A stretch of DNA of 64,000 nt, taken from assembly GCF_014648415.1 (NCBI RefSeq), contig NZ_BMRB01000001.1:1302001-1366000 (forward strand), written 5' to 3'. This stretch comes from Actinokineospora fastidiosa. Its GTDB lineage: Bacteria; Actinomycetota; Actinomycetes; Mycobacteriales; Pseudonocardiaceae. Of this stretch, positions 33,850 to 42,797 are shown piece by piece. The notes below the pieces were generated by a model. The model was not told where the DNA came from, did not search any database, and saw nothing but the letters and a program-made list of their open reading frames with translations. The position numbers and the translations under genes are program-made. The number at the start of each line of letters is the position of its first letter. Position 1 is the first letter of the stretch.

Positions 33850-34098
33850 TGTGACGTAGTCGGCTTTGCGGGTGGGTGACGGAAAGTGATTGCTTTGTCC
33901 GTCCTGTGGAGACTGTCGTTTGTGGTCCGGCTGACTACCGTGAGCAGCCGGTTTCGTGGCTTCGGTGACGGTTCGGTGAATGGCGAAGCTACTCAGGGTG
34001 TAGCAAAGCGGGTACCGAAAGTTTTGTTGGGGGATGGAGTCGGCTGGTTCCTGACTCTGTGTGTAACGGCGCTGGGTGGGGGAGCGAATCAGGTAGCG

Positions 34099-34136
34099 CG
34101 ACCCGAGATCGACGGAGACCGTCGGGAGCTGGGTCG
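34099..34136 (+). promoter_or_regulatory. Nested hairpin in the likely leader of the polysaccharide operon
   Basis: An outer 6-bp stem CGACCC/GGGTCG (34099-34104 and 34131-34136) encloses an inner perfect stem CGACGG-AGA-CCGTCG (34110-34124). It ends 83 bases before the first ATG of the operon. It does not match a riboswitch I know. Confidence 0.4.
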
Positions 34137-34218
34137 ACCCAAGAGATTTGCCTGGTTCGGGACTTCGGGGAGCCGCCCGCGCCAGCGCGCCCACACCGGC
34201 CTAACCGGGGGATGAACA

Positions 34219-35733
34219 ATGCGTGACCAAGTTGGGTTCCCGCGTCGAAGACCAGTCACCTGGCCCGCGCCGCCGCAGCCTCGGCGGGCGCGCGGGTCCG
34301 GTCTTCCCGCGGGCGAGCCCTCGTTCCCGCCCGTCGCGGGGTGGGAGCCGCGGTATCGGGCGGGAGTCCTGCTCGCCGATCTGGCTGCCATCGCCACCGG
34401 CGCACTCGTCGTCGGCGGCGCCGTCACCGCCTACGCGCGGCCAGGCGAGCCGCTGGTGCATCCAGTGACCTTCGTCACCTTCTTCGTGCTGCTCGGCGCC
34501 CTCGCCGTGAACCGGGTCTGGAACTCGGCCGTGCTCGGGCACGGCGTCGAGGAGTTCCGGCGGGTCGGACGGGCGTTCGTGGCGGGCGCGGTCGTCCTCG
34601 CCCTCGCCGGGCTGCTGTTCGACGTCGACCGCATGCGGCCGTGGGTCTTCGTGGTCGTCCCCGCGACCGCGATGCTGGTGTTCCCCCTGCGGTACGCGCT
34701 GCGGCAGCTGCTGCACCGCAGACGACGCGAGGGCCGCTGCCTGCTCCCGGTCATGGCCGCGGGCAGCACCGAGACGCTGCGCGACCTGATCACCCGCACC
34801 CGCAACACCCCGTACCTGGGCTGGCGCGTCGACGCCGTCTGCACCACCGACGGCCGCGGCGACGACGACAACGAGCTGGAAGGCGTCTCCGTCGTCGGAC
34901 GCCTGCACGACCTGGCCACCCACGCCCGCCGCGGCGGCTACCGGATCGTCGCGGTCACCCCGGACCAGTACTGGACGCCCAAGCGGCTGCAGCAGCTGGC
35001 CTGGAACCTGGAGGGCAGCGGCGCGGAGATGGTCGTCGCGCCCGTCCTGATGGAGGTCGCCGGGCCGCGCCTGCACGTCGACGCGGTGCTCGGCATGCCG
35101 CTGCTGCGCGTGTCCGCCCCGTCGTTCACCGGCGTGCGGCGCGTGATCAAGGACGTGTTCGACAAGGTCGGCTCGTTCGTGCTGCTGGCCCTGCTGGCCC
35201 CCGTCATGGTGGCGGTCGCGCTGGCGATCAAGCTCGACAGCCGCGGCCCGGTGTTCTACAAGCAGCGGCGCGTGGGCAAGGACGGCCGCGAGTTCACCAT
35301 CGTCAAGTTCCGCACGATGGTCGTCGACGCCCACCGGATGGTCGCCCAGCTCGCCGACCGCAACGAGGGCCACGGCCTGCTGTTCAAGATGCGGCACGAC
35401 CCGAGGATCACCCGCGTGGGCGCGGTGCTGCGCCGCTACTCCATCGACGAGCTGCCGCAGCTGTTCAACGTGCTCGCGGGCCCGATGTCCCTCGTGGGAC
35501 CCCGGCCGCCGCTGCCGGAGGAGACCGCTCGCTACGCCCCCGACGTGCGGCGCAGGCTGCTGGTCAAGCCCGGCCTGACCGGCCTGTGGCAGGTCAGCGG
35601 CCGCAGCGACCTGCCGTGGGAGGAGGCGGTCCGGCTCGACCTGCGCTACGTCGAGGACTGGTCGCTCGCCCTCGACGCGGTGATCCTCTGGAAGACCATC
35701 CGGGCCGTGTTCTCCGGCCAAGGCGCTTACTGA
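34219..35733 (+). CDS. Polyprenyl-phosphate sugar phosphotransferase (WbaP/CpsE type)
   Basis: This 504-residue initiating transferase moves a sugar-1-phosphate from a nucleotide sugar onto undecaprenyl phosphate, the first step of repeat-unit assembly. It has four N-terminal helices (about 48-150), a CoA-binding-like middle and a C-terminal bacterial sugar transferase domain from about residue 312. That domain has the membrane re-entrant helix, FYKQRRVGKDGREF, IVKFRTM, YSIDELPQLFNVLAGPMSLVGP and GLTGLWQVSGRS. It heads a plus-strand operon. A GGGGG run precedes the ATG at 34219. Confidence 0.93.
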   Translation: MRDQVGFPRRRPVTWPAPPQPRRARGSGLPAGEPSFPPVAGWEPRYRAGVLLADLAAIATGALVVGGAVTAYARPGEPLVHPVTFVTFFVLLGALAVNRVWNSAVLGHGVEEFRRVGRAFVAGAVVLALAGLLFDVDRMRPWVFVVVPATAMLVFPLRYALRQLLHRRRREGRCLLPVMAAGSTETLRDLITRTRNTPYLGWRVDAVCTTDGRGDDDNELEGVSVVGRLHDLATHARRGGYRIVAVTPDQYWTPKRLQQLAWNLEGSGAEMVVAPVLMEVAGPRLHVDAVLGMPLLRVSAPSFTGVRRVIKDVFDKVGSFVLLALLAPVMVAVALAIKLDSRGPVFYKQRRVGKDGREFTIVKFRTMVVDAHRMVAQLADRNEGHGLLFKMRHDPRITRVGAVLRRYSIDELPQLFNVLAGPMSLVGPRPPLPEETARYAPDVRRRLLVKPGLTGLWQVSGRSDLPWEEAVRLDLRYVEDWSLALDAVILWKTIRAVFSGQGAY

Positions 35734-35760
35734 CCGCTTCTGTTGATAGGGGATCTCACC

Positions 35761-36819
35761 GTGGGAACCATCGGCCTCGCCGTGATCGGCGCCGGGTACT
35801 GGGGACCGAACCTGGTCCGCAACGCCCAGGCCACACCGGGTCTGCGCCTGGAGTACCTGTGCGACCTCGACGCCGACCGCGCGCGCCGGGTCCTGGGCGG
35901 CTACTCGACCGTGCGGGTGTCGGACTCGCTCGACGAGGTGCTCGCCGACCCGGCCGTGCACGCCGTCGCGATCGCCACGCCCGCCAAGACGCACCTGCCG
36001 GTGGCCATGGCCGCCCTGGAGGCGGGCAAGCACGTGCTGGTGGAGAAGCCGCTGGCCGCCACCTACGCCGAGGGCCGCGAGCTGGTCGAGGCCGCCGAGC
36101 GCCGGGGCCTGACCCTGATGCTCGACCACACCTACTGCTACACCCCGGCCGTGGCGCACCTGCGGGAGCAGATCCGCTCCGGGGCGCTGGGCGACATCCA
36201 GTACCTGGACTCCGTGCGCATCAACCTCGGCCTCGTGCAGCCGGACGTGGACGTGCTGTGGGACCTGGCCCCGCACGACCTGTCGATCTTCCTGTCGATC
36301 CTGCCCGACGGCGTGGTGCCGCTGTCGGTGGCCGCGCACGGGTCCGACCCGATCGGCGCGGGCCGGGCCTGCGTGGCGCACCTGACGCTGCAGCTGTCCG
36401 GCGGCGTGATGGCGCACGTGCACGTGAACTGGCTGTCCCCGACCAAGATCCGCACGATGGTGATCGGCGGGTCGGCCCGCACGATCGTCTGGGACGACCT
36501 CAACCCGAGCCAGCGCCTGGCGGTCTACGACCGGGGCGTGGACCGGGTGGCCGACGACATCGGCCCGGAGACCAAGGCGCAGACGCTGGTGTCGTACCGG
36601 ACCGGCGACATGGTCGCGCCCGCGCTGCCCGAGCGGGAGGCGCTGCGGGCGGTGATGGCGGAGTTCCAGGCATCCATCGCGGAGAGCCGTCCGCCGCTGA
36701 CGGACGGACGACAGGGGTTGAGGGTGTTGTCGATCTTGGAAGCCGCCTCGGCGTCGCTGGCGCAGGGCGGGGCGTTCATGCCGGTCCTCGGCGAGCTGGT
36801 CGCGGAGGTGTCGGCGTGA
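35761..36819 (+). CDS. Gfo/Idh/MocA family nucleotide-sugar oxidoreductase
   Basis: The 352-residue protein has an N-terminal Rossmann fold (LAVIGAGYWGPNLVRNA) and the EKPLA motif of the family, followed by the C-terminal alpha/beta sheet domain with the H-containing DHTYCYTPAV segment. In amino-sugar pathways such enzymes oxidise C3 of UDP-sugars before transamination (WbpB-like), and a DegT enzyme follows two genes later. I chose GTG at 35761 because AGGGGA lies 8 bases upstream. It ends in a GTGA overlap with the epimerase gene. Confidence 0.9.
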   Translation: MGTIGLAVIGAGYWGPNLVRNAQATPGLRLEYLCDLDADRARRVLGGYSTVRVSDSLDEVLADPAVHAVAIATPAKTHLPVAMAALEAGKHVLVEKPLAATYAEGRELVEAAERRGLTLMLDHTYCYTPAVAHLREQIRSGALGDIQYLDSVRINLGLVQPDVDVLWDLAPHDLSIFLSILPDGVVPLSVAAHGSDPIGAGRACVAHLTLQLSGGVMAHVHVNWLSPTKIRTMVIGGSARTIVWDDLNPSQRLAVYDRGVDRVADDIGPETKAQTLVSYRTGDMVAPALPEREALRAVMAEFQASIAESRPPLTDGRQGLRVLSILEAASASLAQGGAFMPVLGELVAEVSA

Positions 36820-37820
36820 GCGGGTACGCACAGCCGATCGAGGGCCAGCGGGCGCTGGTGACCGGCGGCGCGGGGACGATCGGGTCGGCAGTGGTGGACC
36901 GGCTGGTCGCCGCGGGCGCGGCCGAGGTCGTCGTGCTGGACAACTTCGTGCGCGGCCGCAGGGCGAACCTGGCCGCGGCGAGCGAGGCCGCGGGCGACCG
37001 GCTGCGCGTGGTCGACGGCGACATCAACGACCGCGCGCTGGTCGGCGAGCTGACCCGGGGCATGGACCTGGTGTTCCACCTGGCCGCCATCCGGATCACC
37101 CAGTGCGCCGAGGAGCCGAGGCTGGCCCTGGAGTGCCTGGTGGACGGCACGTTCACCGTCATCGAGGCGGCGGCGGAGCACGGGGTCAAGAAGCTGGTCG
37201 CCTCCTCGTCTGCCTCGGTGTACGGGCTGGCCGAGGAGTTCCCCACGACCGAGCGGCACCACCCGTACAACAACGACACCTTCTACGGCGCCGCCAAGGC
37301 GTTCAACGAGGGCATGCTGCGCAGCTTCAAGGCCATGAAGGACCTGGACTACGTGGCGCTGCGCTACTTCAACGTCTACGGCCCGCGCATGGACGTCCAC
37401 GGCCTCTACACCGAGGTGCTGATCCGCTGGATGGAGCGCATCGCCGACGGAAAGGCGCCGCTGATCTTCGGCGACGGCGCGCAGACGATGGACTTCGTGC
37501 ACGTGCACGACATCGCCCGCGCCAACCTACTGGCCGCCCAGGCGGACGTGACGGACACGGTCTACAACATCGCCTCCGCTGAGGAGACCAGCCTGCTGGG
37601 GCTCGCGCAGGCGCTGCTGTCGGCGATGGACTCCGACCTCGGCGTCGAGCACGGCCCGGAGCGCAAGGTCAACGGCGTGACCCGCAGGCTGGCCGACATC
37701 TCCGCTGCCGACCGCGAGCTGGGCTGGCGCCCGGAGATCAAGATGGCCGACGGGCTGCGCGACCTCGTGGCCTGGTGGCGTGCGGAGAAGGCCGCGGCCG
37801 AGAACGGGGCGGCGGGCTGA
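36816..37820 (+). CDS. NAD-dependent nucleotide-sugar epimerase/dehydratase
   Basis: The 334-residue extended SDR has GGAGTIGS (residues 19-26), LVFHLAAIRI, the catalytic Ser in SSSASVYG and YxxxK as FYGAAKAFNE. It acts on an NDP-hexose or uronic acid at C4 or C5. Start GTG overlaps the oxidoreductase stop; its stop overlaps the next ATG (TGATG), so the operon is translationally coupled. The exact reaction cannot be told from the motifs. Confidence 0.9.
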   Translation: MSGYAQPIEGQRALVTGGAGTIGSAVVDRLVAAGAAEVVVLDNFVRGRRANLAAASEAAGDRLRVVDGDINDRALVGELTRGMDLVFHLAAIRITQCAEEPRLALECLVDGTFTVIEAAAEHGVKKLVASSSASVYGLAEEFPTTERHHPYNNDTFYGAAKAFNEGMLRSFKAMKDLDYVALRYFNVYGPRMDVHGLYTEVLIRWMERIADGKAPLIFGDGAQTMDFVHVHDIARANLLAAQADVTDTVYNIASAEETSLLGLAQALLSAMDSDLGVEHGPERKVNGVTRRLADISAADRELGWRPEIKMADGLRDLVAWWRAEKAAAENGAAG

Positions 37821-38938
37821 TGGCCATCCCGGTGATGAAGCCGCTGCTCGGCGAGGCCGAGGCGGCGGCGGTCGCCGAGGCCGTGCGGTCGGGCTGGGTG
37901 GCGCAGGGGCCGAGGGTGGCCGCCTTCGAGAAGGCGTTCGCCGAGCGGGTCGGCGCGGGCCACGGCGTTGCCGTGTCCAGCTGCACGACCGGCCTGCACC
38001 TGTGCCTGCACCTGCTGGGCGTCGGCCCGGGCGACGACGTGGTGGTGCCGTCGCTGTCGTTCATCGCCTCGGCGAACGCGGTGCGGTACTGCGGGGCGAA
38101 CCCGGTGTTCGCCGACGTCGACCCGGTGACCGGCAACCTGACGGCCGAGACGGTCAAGGCGGCGCTGACCGAGCGGACCAAGGCCGTCATGGTCGTGCAC
38201 CAGGCGGGCGTCCCCGCCGACATCCCGGCGATCCGGGCGGTCGCTGGCGAGGTCCCGGTGGTCGAGGACGCCGCGTGCGCGGCGGGGTCGACGCTGCACG
38301 GGCGGCCGGTCGGCAGCGGCGCGCTGCTGGCGGCGTGGTCCTTCCACCCGCGCAAGCTGATCACCACCGGCGAGGGCGGCATGGTGACCACCGACGACGC
38401 CGAGTGGGCCACGCGCCTGCGCAGGCTGCGCGAGCACGGCATGAGCGTCTCCGCCGCCGACCGGCACGCCTCCGGCGGCGCGGTCGTCGAGTCCTATGTG
38501 GAGACCGCGTTCAACTACCGGATGACCGACGTGCAGGCCGCGATGGGCCTGGTGCAGCTGGACCGGCTCGACGGGATCGTCAAGCAGCGGCGCGAGCTGG
38601 CCGCCAGCTACCACGACCTGCTCGCGCCGCACGGCCTGTCCGCGGTGACCGACCCGGCGCACGGCACGACCAACTTCCAGTCGTTCTGGGTGATGCTGCC
38701 CGAGTCCGCGCCCGGCCTGCCCGAGGTGCTGGCCGCGCTGGCCGCGCGGGGCGTATCGGCCCGGCGCGGGATCATGGCCGCGCACCTGGAGCCCGCCTAC
38801 GAGGGCCACCCGCACGGCCCGCTGGCCGTCACCGAGCGGATCGCGTTGCGGTCGGTGATCCTGCCGCTGCACCACGAGCTGACCGACGACGACCAGCGGC
38901 TGGTCGTGTCGGCGCTGGTCGAGGCGGTGGGCGGGTGA
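37820..38938 (+). CDS. DegT/DnrJ/EryC1 aminotransferase (first of two)
   Basis: This 372-residue PLP enzyme transaminates keto-sugars. The N-terminus MAIPVMKPLLGEAEAAAVAE and the lysine in SFHPRKLITTGEGG (about residue 182) that binds PLP are typical, as is the VEDAACAAGS pocket. It probably acts after the Gfo/Idh or epimerase step. The two DegT genes of this cluster are clearly different in sequence, so two amino groups or two sugars are likely. It overlaps both neighbours by a few bases. Confidence 0.92.
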   Translation: MAIPVMKPLLGEAEAAAVAEAVRSGWVAQGPRVAAFEKAFAERVGAGHGVAVSSCTTGLHLCLHLLGVGPGDDVVVPSLSFIASANAVRYCGANPVFADVDPVTGNLTAETVKAALTERTKAVMVVHQAGVPADIPAIRAVAGEVPVVEDAACAAGSTLHGRPVGSGALLAAWSFHPRKLITTGEGGMVTTDDAEWATRLRRLREHGMSVSAADRHASGGAVVESYVETAFNYRMTDVQAAMGLVQLDRLDGIVKQRRELAASYHDLLAPHGLSAVTDPAHGTTNFQSFWVMLPESAPGLPEVLAALAARGVSARRGIMAAHLEPAYEGHPHGPLAVTERIALRSVILPLHHELTDDDQRLVVSALVEAVGG

Positions 38939-40974
38939 GGCCCGTCGCGGTGGTCATCGTGACCTACAACAGCGCCGACGTCATCGCCGACTGCCTCGCC
39001 TCGCTGCCCGCCGCGCTCGACGGCGTGGACGCGCGGGTCGTCGTGGTGGACAACGCCTCCACCGACGGCACCGCCGAGGTCGCCGCCGCTGCCGACCCGG
39101 CCGCCAAGATCGTGCACCGGGCGGACAACGACGGCTTCGGCGCGGGCGTCAACGCGGGCATCGGCCACGCCGACGGCTGCGACGTGCTCGTGCTCAACGC
39201 CGACGTGCGGCTGGCGCCCGGCTCTGTCGCGGTGTTGCAGCGCGCGCTGCGCCCGGCGGGCATCGCCGTGCCCAAGCTGACCGACGAGGAGGGCCGCGTC
39301 CAGCACTCGCTGCGACGAGCCCCCACCAGCCTGCGCACGCTCGGCGAGGCCGTGCTCGGCGGCACGCGCGCGGGCCGCTGGCGGCTGCTCGGCGAGACGG
39401 TCACCCACCCGAGGGCCTACGAGCGCGCGGGCGAGCACGACTGGGCGACCGGCGCGGCCTGGCTGGTCTCCCGGGAGTGCCTGGACGCGGTCGGGCCGCT
39501 GGAGGAGCGGTTCCTGCTGTACTCCGAGGAGACCGACTTCATGCTGCGCGCGGGCCGGGCGGGCTTCGCCACCCGGTACGAGCCCGCCGCGACCGCCGTG
39601 CACCTCGGCGGGGAGTCCACGACCTCGGCGCGGCTGTGGTCGCTGGTCGTGACGAACAAGGTGCGGCTGCACCGGGAGCGGTTCGGCGCGCTGGCCGCCG
39701 CGGGCATGTGGCTGGCGGCGATGGCCGACAGCCTGATCCGCGCCGCGCGCGGCTCGGCCCGGCACCGGCAGGCGGCGCGGGCGCTGCTGACCATGCCCCG
39801 CTGGCCCGCGCCGCTGGACGGCGACGGCCCGCCCTACCTCTGCTTCTCCGCGCAGGACTGGTGGTACCACAACCAGGCGCACTCGGACTTCCAGCTGCTC
39901 ACCCGCATCGCCGAGCACCGGAAGGTGCTGCTGGTCAACAGCATCGGACTGCGGATGCCGACGCCCGGCCGGAGCACGCAGGTCCTGCGCCGGATCGCGC
40001 GCAAGGCCGCGAGCGTGGCCAAGCTGGTGCGGCGGCCGCTGCCGGACGTGTCCAACTACCACGTGATGACGCCGCTGCCGCTGCCGTTCTACGGCAACCC
40101 GGCGCTGCGGAAGCTCAACGCGGTCCTGGTGCGCGCCCAGGTGCGGGCGGTGTCGCTGGCGCTGGGCATCCGCAACCCGGTCATCGTGGCGACCATCCCG
40201 ACCGCGTGGGACGTGGTGGAGCCGATGAAGCGCCGCTCGCTGGTGTTCAACCGCTCCGACCGGCACTCGGCGTTCCCCGAGGCCGACCAGCGGGCCATCG
40301 CCGCGCTGGAGGCCAAGCTGCTCGCGGGCGCCGACCACGTGCTCTACGTCAGCCGGTCGCTGCAAGCCGAGGACTCGCCGGTCACCGGAGAGCGGGCGCA
40401 CTTCCTCGACCACGGCGTGGACCTCCAGCACTTCCGGCGCCGCGACACCCTGCCCGCCGACCTGGCGGCCATCCCCGGCCCGCGCATCGGCTTCTTCGGC
40501 GGCCTCGACGACTACCTGGTCGACTTCGACCTGCTGGAGCGGCTGGCCGAGGACATCCCGGAGGCCTCGCTGGTGCTGGTCGGGGACACCTCGATCTCGA
40601 TGGAGCGGTTCGAGCGCCACCCCAACATCCACTGGCTCGGCTTCAAGCCCTACGCCGAGATCCCCGCCTACGGGTCGGGCTTCGACGTGGCGATCATGCC
40701 GTGGCTGGACAACGACTGGATCACCCACGCCAACCCGATCAAGCTCAAGGAGTACCTGGCGCTCGGGCTGGCCACGGTGAGCACGGACTTCCCCGAGGTC
40801 CGCCACTACGCCGACCGGATCACCGTCGTGCAGGGCCACGACGCGTTCGTCAAGGCCGTGCGGGACGTGCTGGAGACCGGCGGGCTGTCGACGCCGGAGG
40901 GGCGCAGGGCCTCGGTGCTGTCGGCGTCGTGGGACTCCCGCGCCCGCCAGCTCATGGACCTGGCGGAGGGATAG
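38935..40974 (+). CDS. Fused glycosyltransferase: GT2 domain plus TuaH/GT4-like domain
   Basis: This 679-residue chain carries two transferases. Residues 1-290 form a GT-A GT2 domain (VVIVTYNSADVI, VVVDNASTDGT, VLNADVRL as the DxD-like site, YSEETDFMLRAGRAGF). From about 300 onward is a GT-B domain resembling TuaH-type GT4 enzymes (FNRSDRHSAFPEADQRAI, HVLYVSRSL, HFLDHGVDLQHF, NPIKLKEYLALGLATVSTDF). The fusion suggests that two consecutive sugars are added by one protein at the inner membrane face. GTG start overlaps the aminotransferase stop. Confidence 0.88.
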   Translation: MRPVAVVIVTYNSADVIADCLASLPAALDGVDARVVVVDNASTDGTAEVAAAADPAAKIVHRADNDGFGAGVNAGIGHADGCDVLVLNADVRLAPGSVAVLQRALRPAGIAVPKLTDEEGRVQHSLRRAPTSLRTLGEAVLGGTRAGRWRLLGETVTHPRAYERAGEHDWATGAAWLVSRECLDAVGPLEERFLLYSEETDFMLRAGRAGFATRYEPAATAVHLGGESTTSARLWSLVVTNKVRLHRERFGALAAAGMWLAAMADSLIRAARGSARHRQAARALLTMPRWPAPLDGDGPPYLCFSAQDWWYHNQAHSDFQLLTRIAEHRKVLLVNSIGLRMPTPGRSTQVLRRIARKAASVAKLVRRPLPDVSNYHVMTPLPLPFYGNPALRKLNAVLVRAQVRAVSLALGIRNPVIVATIPTAWDVVEPMKRRSLVFNRSDRHSAFPEADQRAIAALEAKLLAGADHVLYVSRSLQAEDSPVTGERAHFLDHGVDLQHFRRRDTLPADLAAIPGPRIGFFGGLDDYLVDFDLLERLAEDIPEASLVLVGDTSISMERFERHPNIHWLGFKPYAEIPAYGSGFDVAIMPWLDNDWITHANPIKLKEYLALGLATVSTDFPEVRHYADRITVVQGHDAFVKAVRDVLETGGLSTPEGRRASVLSASWDSRARQLMDLAEG

Positions 40975-40976
40975 CC

Positions 40977-42797
40977 ATGTGCGGCATCGCCGGATACCGG
41001 CGCCTCGACGGCGCCCCGGCCGACCCCGGGGTGCTGGCCGAGATGGCCAAGGTCCTGCACCACCGCGGCCCGGACGACGCGGGCACGTGGGCCGATGGCC
41101 CGGTCGGGTTCGCCCACACCCGGCTGTCGATCATCGACCTGGGCGCGTCCCGGCAGCCCATGTCGGCCGGGGACGTGCACCTGGCGTTCAACGGCGAGAT
41201 CCTCAACTACCGCGAGCTGCGGTCCGGTGTGGACTACCCGTTCCGGACGTCCGGCGACACCGAGACGCTGCTGGCGGTGTACCTGCGCGACGGCGTCGAC
41301 GGCGTGCGCCACCTGCGCGGTCAGTTCGCGTACGCGGTGTTCGACGGGCGCACGCAGGAGCTGCACCTCGTGCGCGACCGGCTGGGCATCCTGCCGCTGT
41401 ACTACTACCGCGACGACAAGGTGTTCGCGTTCGCCTCGGAGATCAAGGCGCTGTTCCCGGTGATCGGGCGGCCCGGGGTGGACCGGGCGAGCCTGCACGA
41501 CTACCTCGCGCACCGGTCGGTGCCCGCGCCGTACACGCTGGTCGAGGGCGTGCGGAAGGTCCCGCAGGGGCACCGGCTGACGCTGGGCCGCGACGGGCAG
41601 GTGCGGCTGCGCGCGTACTGGGAGCTGCCGGTCTCCGGCACCCGCCCCACGCCCCCTGACGAGGCCGTCCGGCTGGTGTCGGAGGCGTTGGACGCCTCGA
41701 TCGCCGACGCTCTGGTCGCGGACGTGCCGGTCGGCGCCTACCTCTCCGGTGGCATTGACTCCAGCCTGATCACCGCGCTGGTGTCCAAGGCAAGGCAGGG
41801 CGAAGGACTGCACACCTTCAGCGCCGGGTTCGGCGACGAGCGGGTGGACGAGGTCGCGTGGGCGCGCAGGGTCGCCGGGATCGTCGGCAGCGAGCACCAC
41901 GAGGTCACCGTCACCGCCGAGGACTTCCGCGACTCCTGGGCGCGGCTGAGCTGGCACCGCGACGCGCCGCTGTCCGAGCCCGCCGACGTGGCGGTGTTCC
42001 GGCTGGCCGAACTGGCCCGCCAGCACGTGAAGGTGGTGCTGTCCGGCGAGGGCAGCGACGAGCTGTTCGGCGGATACCCCAAGTACCGGTACGCGGGCGT
42101 CACCCGGTGGGCGGGGCTCGCCGCCGGCCGCGGGCTCGTCCTGCCGAGGGTCGAGCGGTCGCTGCCCGCGTCCAGGGCCCGGCTGGGGGTGGCCGTGCGG
42201 GCGCTGGCCGAGCCGTCGGCGGCCGAGCGGATGCGCGGCTGGTTCGCCCCGTTCACCACCGCCGAGCGCACGGCGCTGCTCGGCGGCCCGGCCACCCGGC
42301 CTGCGCCCGAGGCGTACCGCCGCGGCCGGGGCGACGCGCTGCGCCGCATGCTCTACGCCGACTCGCACGCCTGGCTGGCCGACAACCTGCTGGAGCGCGG
42401 CGACCGGATGTCGATGGCCGCGTCGCTGGAGCTGCGCCCGCCGTTCCTGGACCACCGGCTGGTCGAGCTGGCGTTCGCGCTCCCGTCCGCGGTCAAGGTG
42501 CGGGGCGGGGTGACCAAGTGGGTGGTCAAGGAGGTCGCCCGCAGGCACCTGCCCGACGACGTGGTGGACCGGCCCAAGTCCGGGTTCAAGGTCCCGCTGG
42601 ACGCCTGGTTCCGCGGCGGCCTGCGCGACATGGCCGCCGACCTGCTGACCGGCCCGTCGTCCTTCGTCGCCGACGTGCTCGACGCGGCCGCCGTCCGCAG
42701 GCTCGTCGACGACCACAACTCCGGCGACCGCAACGAGCAGCCCAGGCTCTGGACGCTGCTGTCCCTTGAGGTCTGGCACCGGGAACTGACCCGATGA
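40977..42797 (+). CDS. asnB: Asparagine synthase-like glutamine amidotransferase
   Basis: This 606-residue class II amidotransferase has Cys2 exposed after Met removal (MCGIAGY), an N-terminal Ntn glutaminase (about 2-190) and a C-terminal synthetase domain with PP-loop YLSGGIDSSLI near 256-266 and the ATP/substrate block VLSGEGSDELFGGYPKY. In polysaccharide loci such enzymes often amidate uronic acids rather than make free asparagine. It starts 3 bases after the glycosyltransferase stop, with GGCGGAGG as ribosome site. Confidence 0.93.
   Translation: MCGIAGYRRLDGAPADPGVLAEMAKVLHHRGPDDAGTWADGPVGFAHTRLSIIDLGASRQPMSAGDVHLAFNGEILNYRELRSGVDYPFRTSGDTETLLAVYLRDGVDGVRHLRGQFAYAVFDGRTQELHLVRDRLGILPLYYYRDDKVFAFASEIKALFPVIGRPGVDRASLHDYLAHRSVPAPYTLVEGVRKVPQGHRLTLGRDGQVRLRAYWELPVSGTRPTPPDEAVRLVSEALDASIADALVADVPVGAYLSGGIDSSLITALVSKARQGEGLHTFSAGFGDERVDEVAWARRVAGIVGSEHHEVTVTAEDFRDSWARLSWHRDAPLSEPADVAVFRLAELARQHVKVVLSGEGSDELFGGYPKYRYAGVTRWAGLAAGRGLVLPRVERSLPASRARLGVAVRALAEPSAAERMRGWFAPFTTAERTALLGGPATRPAPEAYRRGRGDALRRMLYADSHAWLADNLLERGDRMSMAASLELRPPFLDHRLVELAFALPSAVKVRGGVTKWVVKEVARRHLPDDVVDRPKSGFKVPLDAWFRGGLRDMAADLLTGPSSFVADVLDAAAVRRLVDDHNSGDRNEQPRLWTLLSLEVWHRELTR

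Larger units (their letters stand above)
33274..34218. other. Long G/T-skewed gene-free region before the polysaccharide operon
   Basis: These 945 bp have open frames but none with a good start, codon pattern or recognisable product. The plus strand is strongly G/T rich, especially 33280-33440. Further features are a G-quadruplex motif (33804-33849), an inverted repeat CCGGCTG-N11-CAGCCGG (33927-33951), and a nested hairpin (34099-34136). The promoter of the downstream operon should lie in the last ~350 bp but I could not single out its elements. Confidence 0.55.

Noticed and set aside
33450-33879. Open frames of up to 141 codons after the tRNA cluster
   Set aside because: Three frames are open at once, Cys/Trp/Gly content is high, and there is no ribosome site or recognisable motif; the G/T skew explains the lack of stops.
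34040-34218. c-di-AMP (ydaO) or c-di-GMP (GEMM) riboswitch before the sugar transferase
   Set aside because: Short stretches resemble pieces of the consensus, but the required conserved cores and helices could not be assembled.
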